DNA of 63,885 nucleotides from Labilithrix sp. (GTDB lineage: Bacteria > Myxococcota_A > Polyangia > Polyangiales > Polyangiaceae): contig JAHBWF010000022.1 of NCBI GenBank assembly GCA_019637105.1, positions 1 to 63,885 of the forward strand, given 5' to 3'. The notes under the pieces were generated by a model that saw only the letters and a list, made by a program, of their open reading frames with translations, searched no databases and had not been told where the DNA came from. Shown piece by piece: positions 8,915 through 17,789 of this stretch (positions are counted from its first letter, which is position 1; each line of letters opens with the position of its first letter). Made by a program: the position numbers and the translations under genes.

Positions 8915-10000
8915 ATGAATGACACGCTCGGTCCGAGCGCCGCGGACCTGTATCGCGTCCTCGAGAAGGCCGCGTCCCTCGGCGCGGCGGAGACGTCGGA
9001 GGACCTGGTCGAGCGGACGCTCGCGGCGATGTGGGATCTGATCCCGGGGCTCAGCGTGTCCTGGAACGAGCTCGACCTCGCCGCCGGGATCATCCGCGCG
9101 GTGATCCGGCCCGATCCCGGGGCGGAGTGGTACGAGACGCAGCGCCCCGTGTTCGCTCGGCTCATGGGGCAGAACCCGTTCGTCGCGCACGTCGAGCGGA
9201 CCGCGGACACGCGCGCGCTCCGCTGGGACGACGTCGCTCCGCCGGGGGCGATCCTGCGCACGGAGCTCTACGCGCAGTTCTACGCGCCGCTCGGGATCGA
9301 GAGCCAGCTCGCGGTCGCGCTGCCGGCCCCGCCCGGCGTGATGATCGGCCTCGCCGTCAACCGCGGCGCGGAGGGGTTCAGCGAGCGAGAGCGCGCGCTC
9401 CTCGGGCTGCTCCGGCCGCACATCGTCAACGCGTACCGCTACGTCTGTCATCGACTCGAGGCCGCGGCGCTGCGCACGGTCGCCACGAAGAAGGGCTGGC
9501 AGGTGCTCCTCGTCGATGGCACGGCGACGATCCTCGATCGCTCGCGGACGTTCGCCGACACGTCGCTCGCGATCGGCAAGCCGCTCCCGTCGACGCTCGC
9601 CGAGCCGCTCGAGCGCGCCGTCCGGCTCCTCGCCAACGAGCGCGTCGCCGCGCCGTCCGATCCGGTGCGCTTGCGGCTCGACGACGGCGCGCTCCAGGCG
9701 TGGATGGTCGGGAGCGAGCTCGGTCCGCACGTCGTCGTCCTGCGCGACGAGGTGCGGCCGCCGGTCGAGAAGCTCGGGGCGCTCGGGCTCTCGCCGCGCG
9801 AGGTCGAGGTCGCGCTCGCGCTCGCCGACGGCGGCAGCAACGAGCGGCTCGCGCAGCGCCTCGGGATCGCGATCGGCACGGTCCGCAAGCACCTCGAGCG
9901 CGTCTACACGATCCTCGACGTGAGCGATCGGACGAGCGCGGCGGCGCGCGTGCGCGCGCTCGCGTTCGGCGACGACGACGACGAGTCGACGAAGGCGTGA
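8915..10000 (+). CDS. LuxR-family transcriptional regulator
   Basis: 361 residues. The C-terminal helix-turn-helix (about 287-345) reads LSPREVEVALALADGGSNE, then IGTVRKHLERVYTILDVSDRTS, the GerE/LuxR DNA-binding pattern. The N-terminal 180 residues look like a sensor domain of GAF-like type; the segment PPGVMIGLAVNR then FSERERALLGLLRPHI is typical of this one-component family. No receiver Asp site or kinase partner is seen, so it is probably a one-component regulator sensing a small molecule or a protein. GAGG lies 6 nt before the ATG. It is divergent from a beta-helix lipoprotein gene; the gap contains two palindromes that could be operators. Confidence 0.88.
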   Translation: MNDTLGPSAADLYRVLEKAASLGAAETSEDLVERTLAAMWDLIPGLSVSWNELDLAAGIIRAVIRPDPGAEWYETQRPVFARLMGQNPFVAHVERTADTRALRWDDVAPPGAILRTELYAQFYAPLGIESQLAVALPAPPGVMIGLAVNRGAEGFSERERALLGLLRPHIVNAYRYVCHRLEAAALRTVATKKGWQVLLVDGTATILDRSRTFADTSLAIGKPLPSTLAEPLERAVRLLANERVAAPSDPVRLRLDDGALQAWMVGSELGPHVVVLRDEVRPPVEKLGALGLSPREVEVALALADGGSNERLAQRLGIAIGTVRKHLERVYTILDVSDRTSAAARVRALAFGDDDDESTKA

Positions 10001-10060
10001 GCCGCACGCGGGGCCGCGCGGCGCCGGCGGAGAGGAGGGACCGCGTTCGAGGCCGTTCGG

Positions 10061-10170
10061 CTACTTCCACCCGCGCGCCATCGACTTCGCCAGCCACGCG
10101 TGGACGTCGACGATCACCTCGCGCGCGTCGACGGACGAGACCGTCTTGCGAGCTCGCGGGCGTCCCGCGT
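10061..10170 (-). pseudogene. Possible C-terminal remnant of an unidentified gene
   Basis: Reading the minus strand, a frame ends at TAG (10061-10063) with protein-like codons (...DAREVIVDVHAWLAKSMARGWK). It has no start of its own and lies just after the stop of the 830-residue lipoprotein gene, in another frame. It may be a leftover gene end or chance open sequence. The 169-bp gap holds nothing else I can name. Confidence 0.2.
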
Positions 10171-12662
10171 CAGTTGCTCTTCTTGCACGTGGTGGTCACG
10201 AAGTGCTCGACCCATCGCGCGTCCCGCCCGCTCGGGGAGCGGAGCATGGCGTCGCGCGCGCCGGCGCACTCCCCCGCGTGGGCGAGGCAGGTCGCGTAGG
10301 CGTAGTCGGGATCGTCGTGCGAGCTGCCCTTGCGCACGGTGACGGACGAGGCGGTGCGCTTCGCGGTCTGATACAGCGCGGCGCACTTCGCCGTCGGCTT
10401 CTTCTCGTTCCGCTCCATCTGGCTGATCGCGGCCCAGTACTGCTCCGCGGCGGTGAGCCCGGGTGCCGTCGTGTCGGCGCACTTCGAGGCGGACGACGTG
10501 AAGCTGGCGCGGAGATCGCGGTCGTCGAGCGGCTTGCTCCGCCACGCGTTCGCCGTCTTGTAGGCGGTCCAGGCGGCGTCGCAGTCGAGCGCGGAGTCGA
10601 AGCAGTCGAGCGACCGTCGTTGGAGATCGTGCTCGTACTTCTTCCGGAGCGCGGCGTCGGTCATCCTCGCCATGTTCGTCTTGAGCGCGCTCCACGCGCT
10701 CGCGCAGGTCTTCGCCTCGCCGCGCGCCTGCCGGAGCACGCGGAGCGCGTTGGCGACGGCGTCCGCCGGGGCGAGCCCCGCCTCGAGGGTGGACGCGCAC
10801 GCGGTGCGGTTGAAGATGCCCGCGTAGGCGTCCTCCGCGTCGAGCATCGAGCGTTCGGCGCGCTCCGCGCGGTACTGCTCGATGAAGTGGGCGCGCGCTT
10901 GAGAGCAGTCGCCGGCCTTCGCCAGGCAGAGCGCGCCGTGCTTGCCGACGTTGGCGGCCCCGTACTTCACGTAGTCGCTCCGGTCGTCGCGGAGCGAGGC
11001 GAGCGCGCGCTTCCCGCGCGCGATGAGGCCCTTGCAGAGGGCGACGGTCGCCTCCGTCGTGCTGTGGCTCGCGGCCCAGTCGAGCTGCTTGTCGGCGAGC
11101 GCGAGCTCCTCCATCGGCGTGAGCGGGCCGGAGTCCTTGCCGACGCACTCGCCGTACGTGGCGCTCTCGAACGAGCCGCGGCGGTCCACCGCCTCCGTCC
11201 GCCACTGAAGCTTCTCGGCGCGGATCCACTGGTCCTGCAGCGCCGCGAAGCGCTTCCACGCCGTCGGGCAGTCGCCCGCGCGCGCCAGGCACCTCGTGCC
11301 GTACTCGGCGAGCGTGCGCGGGGCGCCCTTCACGGCGCGGTCTTCTTCGTCGCGCGGCTGCACCTTCGACAGCACCGCCGATCCGGTGTCGATCGCCGCG
11401 AGGCAGGCCTTCGGCGTCGTGCGCTCGCGCGTCGCGCCGTCGTTCAGCACGTGGAGCGCGACGAGGAGCTGATCGCGCGGCTCCTTCGCGCCCGACCCGC
11501 AGTACATGCCCACCTGCGCGTCGACCTGGCGATCGATCTCCGACGCGCTCTCCCTCGTTCCGCGCGCCTCGATCGATCGGCGCGAGAGCGCCCTGCCCGC
11601 GCTGCACTGCCCGGCGATCATCAGGCACTGCGCTCGCAGGGAGCCGAAGCCCTTGGGCTCCGTCGACTGCGCGCCCGGTCGCTTCTCGAGGCGATCGAAC
11701 GCGTCGAGCTCCGCGAGGCACCCCTTGCCGTCGCGCGCGTTCGACTTGCGCTGCGCGCTCGCGAGCCGCTCGTTCGCCTCGCGCGATCGGGTGTTGTCCT
11801 CCTGGATCTTGCCGGCGAGGTTCAGCGCGTCCGGCGTCTCCGGCGCGATCGCCGCCCGCGCGTCGGGGTTGTCGCCCGGCTCGATCTCGCGGAGCGTGAG
11901 CCGGATGGGCACCTTGCAGGTCGCCGCCTCGCTCGCCGATTCACCGCGGCACGAGCCGAGGACGCCGCCCTGCTTCTCGATCGCGCTCTCGTTCTTCTTG
12001 TTGCCGCCGGCGCCGATTCCCCAGAGCGTGGCGCCGGCCGAGCCCTCGAGCCGCGAGAAGCTTCCGAGCGCGAACGCGCCCACGTTGTACGCGTAGACAT
12101 AGTGGGTGACGCCGCGGCAGCCTCGCAGCTTGTCGAGGTCGCCGCGGTAGACCGCGGGCCGCGTCGCCTTCCGCGTGCCCGAGACGAAGTACTCCATGTG
12201 GAAGCGCTCGCCGCCCTGGACGCGCGCGCCGATGCTGTTCGCCCCGAGCGGGAGCTTCGCGTAGAGCTCGTCCTCGTTCAGGATGTCCACCTTCTCGACC
12301 GCGCCGCTCGTCCAGTCGACCGGCCCGTACGCGCCGATCGAGCCGCGGACGTCGTCGTTCGTGCAGCTGTCCACCACCTGGAGGTCGCAGCCTTCGTAGC
12401 GGACGAAGACGACGTCGGTCGTCGCGCGCGACTCGAAGCTCGAGATGTCGGTGCCGTCCCACTCGATCACGAACGGGCGCGTGTGGTCCTGCGGATTGCA
12501 GCGGTTCTTGCCGGCGAACGTCTTCTCGATGAGGCGGCTCTGACCGGACTCGCGCGGAGCCGCGCCGCTCTGCGAGGCCGGGGAGCTCGCGCCGCAGGCG
12601 GCGAGGAGCGACGTGGCGAGGGTCGCGATGGTGATCGCGCACGCGGTGGACGACAGTGCCAT
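10170..12662 (-). CDS. Large Cys-motif repeat lipoprotein, function unknown
   Basis: 830 residues. The signal peptide ends in lipobox LLAAC (Cys near 23), then a Ser/Gly/Gln linker. Residues about 40-240 form a beta-rich region (RPFVIEWDGTDISSFESR, VVDSC). The C-terminal two thirds are alpha-helical and contain a recurring motif C-L-x2-A-G-x-C followed by an Ala: CLMIAGQC, CLARAGDC, CLAKAGDC, CFDSALDC (degenerate) and CLAHAGEC. This looks like tetratricopeptide-like helical repeats each stapled by a Cys pair, as suits an exported protein. No family recognised. A near-leaderless promoter lies just upstream, so it can be expressed apart from the receptor pair before it. It may still belong to the same group. 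Confidence 0.7.
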   Translation of the reverse strand: MALSSTACAITIATLATSLLAACGASSPASQSGAAPRESGQSRLIEKTFAGKNRCNPQDHTRPFVIEWDGTDISSFESRATTDVVFVRYEGCDLQVVDSCTNDDVRGSIGAYGPVDWTSGAVEKVDILNEDELYAKLPLGANSIGARVQGGERFHMEYFVSGTRKATRPAVYRGDLDKLRGCRGVTHYVYAYNVGAFALGSFSRLEGSAGATLWGIGAGGNKKNESAIEKQGGVLGSCRGESASEAATCKVPIRLTLREIEPGDNPDARAAIAPETPDALNLAGKIQEDNTRSREANERLASAQRKSNARDGKGCLAELDAFDRLEKRPGAQSTEPKGFGSLRAQCLMIAGQCSAGRALSRRSIEARGTRESASEIDRQVDAQVGMYCGSGAKEPRDQLLVALHVLNDGATRERTTPKACLAAIDTGSAVLSKVQPRDEEDRAVKGAPRTLAEYGTRCLARAGDCPTAWKRFAALQDQWIRAEKLQWRTEAVDRRGSFESATYGECVGKDSGPLTPMEELALADKQLDWAASHSTTEATVALCKGLIARGKRALASLRDDRSDYVKYGAANVGKHGALCLAKAGDCSQARAHFIEQYRAERAERSMLDAEDAYAGIFNRTACASTLEAGLAPADAVANALRVLRQARGEAKTCASAWSALKTNMARMTDAALRKKYEHDLQRRSLDCFDSALDCDAAWTAYKTANAWRSKPLDDRDLRASFTSSASKCADTTAPGLTAAEQYWAAISQMERNEKKPTAKCAALYQTAKRTASSVTVRKGSSHDDPDYAYATCLAHAGECAGARDAMLRSPSGRDARWVEHFVTTTCKKSN

Positions 12663-12669
12663 GGGGGCT

Positions 12670-12697
12670 GCTATAGACGAACTTGGCGAGAAGACAA
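12670..12697 (-). promoter_or_regulatory. Candidate promoter of the Cys-repeat lipoprotein gene
   Basis: On the minus strand TTGTCT (12692-12697) and TATAGC (12670-12675) are 16 bp apart. The ATG begins 7 nt after the -10 box, which would give a leaderless or nearly leaderless transcript. Confidence 0.4.
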
Positions 12698-12734
12698 TTC
12701 GAGGGTGGCGCGCGCCGCCTCGCCGGCGCGGCGC

Positions 12735-13721
12735 TCAGCGGATCTCGATCGGCACGCTCGTCCAGCTCGTCCCGCCGCGGTTGTCGTGGAGCACGGCCCA
12801 GAGGGTGCCCTTGCCGGTGCTGCGCGGAGGCTCGTAGAGGATGTCCGGGATCTCCGGGCGTCCCTTGAACGGGTCGCGCTCGATGCGGCGCTCCTGACGG
12901 AACCGGCCGAAGGTGACGTACCAGTCGCTGTAGATGGTCTCGCGTCCGGGCCGGCCCTCGGCGTCGACGTTGTCGGGATCGAGCTCGGCGTCGGCGTCGT
13001 CGAAGGCGACGCCCATCCCGACGCCGTTGCAGTCCTCGTCGGTGATGGTCTCGTAGAGGTCCCGCTCGCAGCGCGGCAGGGAGATGCCCTTGACCGGATC
13101 GACGACCTGACCGCGGACGACGAGCGACTTCAGCGTCGGGATCGCGTTGCGGCGCGTCGCGCTCACCGAGACGCGGGTGAACCCGAACACGGCCTCGTCG
13201 ACCGGGAGCGGATTCCCCTCGGCGTCGAAGCAGCCGAACGGCGCCGCGTTCGCCGCGAGGCGGCCCGAGCGCGGGACGCGCTCGACGTGGCCGGCGCACG
13301 CGAACAGGAAGGTCCACGCGGTCACGATCGGCTCGTCGCCGCGTCCGGGCTGCGGAGCGGCGTTCGCGAGCGCGCCTTCGGGGATCGTGATCGAGTGCGT
13401 CGCGCCCTCCACGAGCTGGGGCGTGAGGTCGACGCCGAGCGGGAACGCGGCCTCGAGCGCCGGGTAGCAGTCGTAGTACTGCCCTCCCGGCGGGTCGACG
13501 CAGGGCACGGGGAACCACGTCGTCCTCAGCGGGAGCGATGGTCGCGCGCGGCCGTCGACGACGAGCGCCTCGAGCTTCACCGTCTCGCCGGGCCGCGCGT
13601 ACGGCAGATCGGCGCGCACCCCGAGGATGCGCACCGAAGAGACCTGGCTCTTGTTGGGGTAGGGGTCGTCGTTGCACGCGAGCGCGAAGGCGGCGACGGC
13701 GAAGATCGGAGCGCGCTTCAC
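12735..13721 (-). CDS. Lipoprotein coupled to the TonB-dependent receptor
   Basis: 328 residues, GTG start overlapping the receptor stop codon (GTGA), so translation is coupled. A short signal runs to Cys16 (FALAC), then NDDP. The segment VSSVRILGVRADLPYARPGE with ETVKLEALVVDG reads like an N-terminal Ig-like/beta-sandwich strand set common in myxobacterial lipoproteins. Three Cys pairs in the middle (CVDPPGGQYYDCYP, CAGHVERVP, CFDAEGNP) suggest disulfides. The gene order receptor-lipoprotein suggests an accessory surface protein that helps catch or hand over the receptor's ligand, as SusD-type proteins do, but there is no SusD similarity that I can see. Confidence 0.7.
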   Translation of the reverse strand: MKRAPIFAVAAFALACNDDPYPNKSQVSSVRILGVRADLPYARPGETVKLEALVVDGRARPSLPLRTTWFPVPCVDPPGGQYYDCYPALEAAFPLGVDLTPQLVEGATHSITIPEGALANAAPQPGRGDEPIVTAWTFLFACAGHVERVPRSGRLAANAAPFGCFDAEGNPLPVDEAVFGFTRVSVSATRRNAIPTLKSLVVRGQVVDPVKGISLPRCERDLYETITDEDCNGVGMGVAFDDADAELDPDNVDAEGRPGRETIYSDWYVTFGRFRQERRIERDPFKGRPEIPDILYEPPRSTGKGTLWAVLHDNRGGTSWTSVPIEIR

Positions 13722-16276
13722 AGGTCGATCCTCACGCCGATGATGGCGAGCTGCGGCAACCCCTGGAGCGGGCGCGACCGGGCGTAGTTGTACGAGTACT
13801 GAATCCCCTCCGCCGCGCGGTTGTAATAGACGTTCTGCATGTCCATGTACGCCGTGACGTTCGACAGCGGCGGCGATTTCATGCGCTTCTCGAAGCGGAG
13901 GTCGAGCTGGTGGAACGGGGGCAGCCGCGCGCTGTAGAGCGGCAGCGTGCCGACGGGCTGATAGGCCGCGCGATCGGCGTCGAAGACGCCGCCGGAGGCG
14001 TTCGGCGTGTACAGACCTCCGCTCACGAAGCGAAAGCGGCCGCCGATCCGGAAGCCGTCGCCGAACGCGCGGCTCAAGAGCACCGTGAGGACGTGCGTCT
14101 GATCGAACGGCGCGAGGTGCCGGTCCTCGCCCGGTCCGTCGCGGCGCTCGCTCCGCGAAACTGTGTACGCCAGCCAGCCGAACATGTTCGGATCGTTCTT
14201 CCAGCGGAGGAGCGTCTCGGTCCCGTAGACGAAGCCGCTCCCGCCGTTCAGCGCGTCCTGCACGACGAGCCGCGAGAGGTCCTTGTAGAAGCCCTCGACC
14301 GCGAGCTCGGCGTGTCCGACGAGCTCCTGCTCGACGCCTGCGCTGTAGTGCGTGCTCCTGTTCGCGACGAGCGGCCGCTGGCCGAAGACGGGATCGAGCT
14401 CGAACGGCGACGGCGGCTGGTAGAAGAGCCCGACGCCTCCCTTCACCGTCGTCCGCGGCCCCTCGTGCGGGACGTCCTGACGGACGACGACGCGCGGCGA
14501 CTGGTTCCACTCCTTCGTCTGGCTCGTGTAGTCCGCGCGGAAGCCGGGGACGATGCGCGTGCCCTTGAGGGGCGTCACCTCGAGCTCGCCGTACGCGCCG
14601 GGCGTGTAGACGTAGCCGTCGGTCTTGCTGACGAGCGACGGCGCGCCGATGCCTCCGCCCGGTACGCCGGGCCTCTCCGGCCGCGGGAAGCGGGCGGTGA
14701 TCTCGTAGGGCGTGTGGATGATGTCGATGCCCGCGTTCACCGTGAGCTGGCGGAGGAGCCGCTGCGAGAGCTCGGAGCGGAGCGAGACCGGCGTCGTGTC
14801 GATCACCGCGTAGACGTCGCCGAAGCCGAAGTTGACGGCGTCCTGCCCGACCGCGGCGACGGCGGTGAGCCGCGTGCCGCTCCCGACCTTGTGCTGGTAG
14901 CGGGCCTGAGCGCGCCAGAAGGAGATCGCGGCGTTGATGTTGCCGCCGAGCACGAAGTCGCCGCCGCTCGTCTCGTTGCTGAAGATCTCGACCCGATCGT
15001 CGGAGCCGAAGAACGTGAACCGGAGGTCGTGGTCGCGGCCGAGCTCCTTCCGGACCATGAGCTGATAGTCGTAGTATTTCGGCGCGCTCGTCACGCCGTC
15101 GCCGGCGAGGAGCCTCAGCCAGACGTCGAAGTACGAGCGCCGGCCGCTCGCGGAGAAGCTCCATCCCTTGCCGAGCGAGCGCTCGACGAGGGCGCGGACG
15201 TCGATCGAGTCGAGCTGCAGCATCGCGTGCAGCTCGCCGTCGGCGTTCGGATCGCGCAGCCCGACGTCGATGATGCCGCCCATCGCGCGGCCGTAGGGCG
15301 CGCCGAAATTGCCCGGGTAGAAGTCGATCTTGTCGAGCGACTCGCTCGGCACGACGGAGCTCAGGCCGCCGAAGTGGTAGATGATGGGCACGTTCGTCCC
15401 GTCGATGAACGTCTGCGTGTCCTGAGGCGCGGAGCCGCGCACGACGAGCTGCCCGCCGAACGGCGGCGGGCGCGCGATACCGGGCAGGTTCTGGACCGCG
15501 CGGAGCGCGTCGCCGTTGGTGCCGGGGCTCGAGAAGACCTCGTCGCGCGAGATGGTCCGCTTCGTCACCTCGCGCGGCGGGCGCTCCGCCGTCACGCGCA
15601 CCTCTTCGATCGGCTCTCCGCCGGCGTCGGCGGCGGGCGCTTCGGCCGGCGGCGCCGACAGGCGGAGGACGAGCTCCGTCTCCTCGCCGGGCGCGAGGTC
15701 CTCGTCGCTGTCGGCCGGCTGGTTGCGCGCCGCCTCGACGTGGAGGTGCACGCGCCCGTGCGGGAGGCCGTCGACGCGGAACGAGCCGTCGGCGCCGGTC
15801 GTCACGCGATGTTCGCCGCCGGAGGCGTCGCGCACGACGACGCTCGCTCCGGCGACCGGCGCGTCGGACGCGGCGCGGAGCACCCGCCCGACGAGGCGCG
15901 CCGGCGGCGGCGGGAACGTGTAGGAGAAGCGGATGCGCGCCGCGACCGGCCGCGCCGCGCGCATCGCGGGCTCGAACTTCAACGCGCGCGCGGCCGCGAG
16001 CGCGGACTCGTCGAACCCGGGGCCGCCCGAGCGCTCGACGACGGCGTTCGTGACCGCGCCGCCCGCGTCGACGTCGAGCACGAGCGTGACCTCGACCGTC
16101 TCGCGACGCGCGACGGCGGGGTACTTGGCGGGCGAGTCGGCGCGGAGCCGCGGCGGCGTGACGGCGCTCGCCTCGGCCGGCTGATCCGACTGCGCGCGCG
16201 CCTCGGCGGCGACGCTGCTGACGGCGCCGAGCGCGAGCCCGATGCCGGCGATGAGGCGGAGGTGCGACCGGGACAC
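13718..16276 (-). CDS. TonB-dependent receptor with N-terminal TonB-like domain
   Basis: 852 residues, GTG start, signal peptide to about residue 28 (EARA|QS). Residues about 38-118 match a TonB C-terminal domain: YPAVARRETVEVTLVLDV, GGAVTNAVVERSGG, ALKFEPAMRAARPVAARI. Residues about 120-205 are a carboxypeptidase regulatory-like beta-sandwich (GRVLRAASDAPVAGASVVV, then DGSFRVDGLP). A plug follows (RDEVFSSPGTNGDALRAVQN, GQLVVRGSAP, FYPGNFGAPYGRAMGGI), then a 22-strand-type barrel to the C-terminal IDL. It sits in the outer membrane and imports a ligand using inner-membrane energy; no ExbBD or separate TonB is encoded here. The next gene is translationally coupled. Confidence 0.9.
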   Translation of the reverse strand: MSRSHLRLIAGIGLALGAVSSVAAEARAQSDQPAEASAVTPPRLRADSPAKYPAVARRETVEVTLVLDVDAGGAVTNAVVERSGGPGFDESALAAARALKFEPAMRAARPVAARIRFSYTFPPPPARLVGRVLRAASDAPVAGASVVVRDASGGEHRVTTGADGSFRVDGLPHGRVHLHVEAARNQPADSDEDLAPGEETELVLRLSAPPAEAPAADAGGEPIEEVRVTAERPPREVTKRTISRDEVFSSPGTNGDALRAVQNLPGIARPPPFGGQLVVRGSAPQDTQTFIDGTNVPIIYHFGGLSSVVPSESLDKIDFYPGNFGAPYGRAMGGIIDVGLRDPNADGELHAMLQLDSIDVRALVERSLGKGWSFSASGRRSYFDVWLRLLAGDGVTSAPKYYDYQLMVRKELGRDHDLRFTFFGSDDRVEIFSNETSGGDFVLGGNINAAISFWRAQARYQHKVGSGTRLTAVAAVGQDAVNFGFGDVYAVIDTTPVSLRSELSQRLLRQLTVNAGIDIIHTPYEITARFPRPERPGVPGGGIGAPSLVSKTDGYVYTPGAYGELEVTPLKGTRIVPGFRADYTSQTKEWNQSPRVVVRQDVPHEGPRTTVKGGVGLFYQPPSPFELDPVFGQRPLVANRSTHYSAGVEQELVGHAELAVEGFYKDLSRLVVQDALNGGSGFVYGTETLLRWKNDPNMFGWLAYTVSRSERRDGPGEDRHLAPFDQTHVLTVLLSRAFGDGFRIGGRFRFVSGGLYTPNASGGVFDADRAAYQPVGTLPLYSARLPPFHQLDLRFEKRMKSPPLSNVTAYMDMQNVYYNRAAEGIQYSYNYARSRPLQGLPQLAIIGVRIDL

Positions 16277-16528
16277 GTGAGCGGACGCATCCTAGTCCGC
16301 CGCCGCGGAGGATTCGACGGATCATTCGGGGGCCTCGCGCCGGGCGGACTCGGCCTCACCGCGCGCCCTGCGCGCGCGCTCGATCGCGACGCCGCTCGTC
16401 GAGGCGCAGGCGCGTCGTCTCCGTCCGAGGCCGCGCTCGCGTCGTCCGGAGCTATCCTGACAGGTGTGGGTGGGCGGGGCCCGCCGAATTCCCTCGGCAG
16501 CGAGCGCGACCGAGGTCATCCTTGGCGC

Positions 16529-17743
16529 GTGGCGCCGAACTCGATCCTCAAGCCGCTCGTCGTCGCCGTCCCCTCCCTGCTCCTGCTCGCGGCCGCGGCG
16601 TGCGGCTCGAGCGACGCGAGCCCCGCGCGCGAAGATCCCGACGGGCCGAGCCTGTCCGACGGCGGCGGCGGACACGCGGACGCCGGCGGTCGCGACGACG
16701 TGGACGCGAGCGGCGACGCCGCGCGTCCCGACGACGCGGGCGTGCCCTTCGGCCCCCGTAACCGCGCCAACGTCCTCTTCTCCGGCCACAGCCTGCTCGA
16801 CAACCCCGTCCCCGACTGGGTCGACGCGATCGCGAGCGCGAGGGGGGACACGCTCGGCTGGGAGCAGCAGAACGTCATCGGATCGCCGCTCCGCGTACGC
16901 ACGCGCGGCGACGGCCAGACGGGGTGGGGCGGCTACGGCCTCGGCAAGAACCGCGTGGGCTCGAACCGCGATCTCCTCGCCGAGCTCGCGACGCCGAGCA
17001 CGATCCCTGCGGGCCAGCGGTACGACTCGCTCCTCGTCACCGAGCGCCACGACCCGCTCGAGACCGTGCGCTGGGAGAACACGGTCGGCTACCTGCGGCA
17101 TTTCCACGACCGGCTCGCCGCGCACCAGGGCGACGCGCGCACGTATTTCTACCAGGTCTGGCCGGACATCGACAAAGACGCCCCGGCTCCCTGGATCACC
17201 TACCAGACGACGGAGCTTTTGCTCTGGGAGTGCATCGTCGGCAAGGTGAACCTCACGCTCGAGGCGGAGAGCCGTCCCAAGAACGTGGTCGTCGTCCCGG
17301 GCTCCGTCGCGCTCGCGCGCCTCGTCTCGGCCGCGCTCGCGGACGAGGTGCCGGGCGTGAGCGGGACGCCGCGGCAGAAGCTCGACGCGATCTTCTCGGA
17401 CAACGTGCACCTTACGGCCATCGGTCAGTATTTCATCGCCGCGGTCCACTATGCGTCGCTGTTCGGCAAGCCGCCCGCGGGGGCGGACGCCGCGGACCAG
17501 GTGGCGTCGCCGACGGCGGCGTTCCTCGAGGGCCTCGCCTGGACCGCGGTCACCGAGTACGCGGGCGCGGGCGATCCGGCCGGAGCTCGCCCGATGAGCG
17601 AGTGCCGCGCGCGCATCGCGTCCGAGGTGTGCCCGGCGTTCTACGCGATCCGCAACCTGCAGGCGCAGAGCTGCGCGCAGTGGGCCGAAGCGAACGGCCC
17701 GTTCCGCTTCCCCGATCCGGACCTCCCGCTCCCCGCGCCCTGA
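16529..17743 (+). CDS. SGNH/GDSL-hydrolase-like lipoprotein
   Basis: 404 residues with a GTG start just before a signal peptide; the lipobox is AAAAC (Cys near 21). An Asp/Gly/Ala-rich linker follows. The block NVLFSGHSLLDNPVPDWVD carries Ser in a G-x-S-L context, as in block I of SGNH esterases. Near the C-terminus DNVHLTAIGQYFIAA supplies the D-x-x-H pair of block V. Between them a Trp/Tyr-rich middle is consistent with the flavodoxin-like fold. The oxyanion Gly and Asn blocks are less clear, so the enzymatic call is an inference. It is divergent from the TonB-receptor operon with 252 bp between; no strong promoter boxes recognised there. Confidence 0.65.
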   Translation: MAPNSILKPLVVAVPSLLLLAAAACGSSDASPAREDPDGPSLSDGGGGHADAGGRDDVDASGDAARPDDAGVPFGPRNRANVLFSGHSLLDNPVPDWVDAIASARGDTLGWEQQNVIGSPLRVRTRGDGQTGWGGYGLGKNRVGSNRDLLAELATPSTIPAGQRYDSLLVTERHDPLETVRWENTVGYLRHFHDRLAAHQGDARTYFYQVWPDIDKDAPAPWITYQTTELLLWECIVGKVNLTLEAESRPKNVVVVPGSVALARLVSAALADEVPGVSGTPRQKLDAIFSDNVHLTAIGQYFIAAVHYASLFGKPPAGADAADQVASPTAAFLEGLAWTAVTEYAGAGDPAGARPMSECRARIASEVCPAFYAIRNLQAQSCAQWAEANGPFRFPDPDLPLPAP

Positions 17744-17789
17744 ACCGGGGCCGAGCTCGCCGCGCGCTCCCGGCGGCGGGCGGGCGGCT

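Noticed and set aside
12735-13721. SusD-like protein
   Set aside because: Position next to a TonB-dependent receptor suggested it, but the SusD helical pattern and length (about 500) are absent.
10146-13787. A 1213-codon open frame on the plus strand
   Set aside because: Antisense to three minus-strand genes with lipoboxes and family features; no domain seen.
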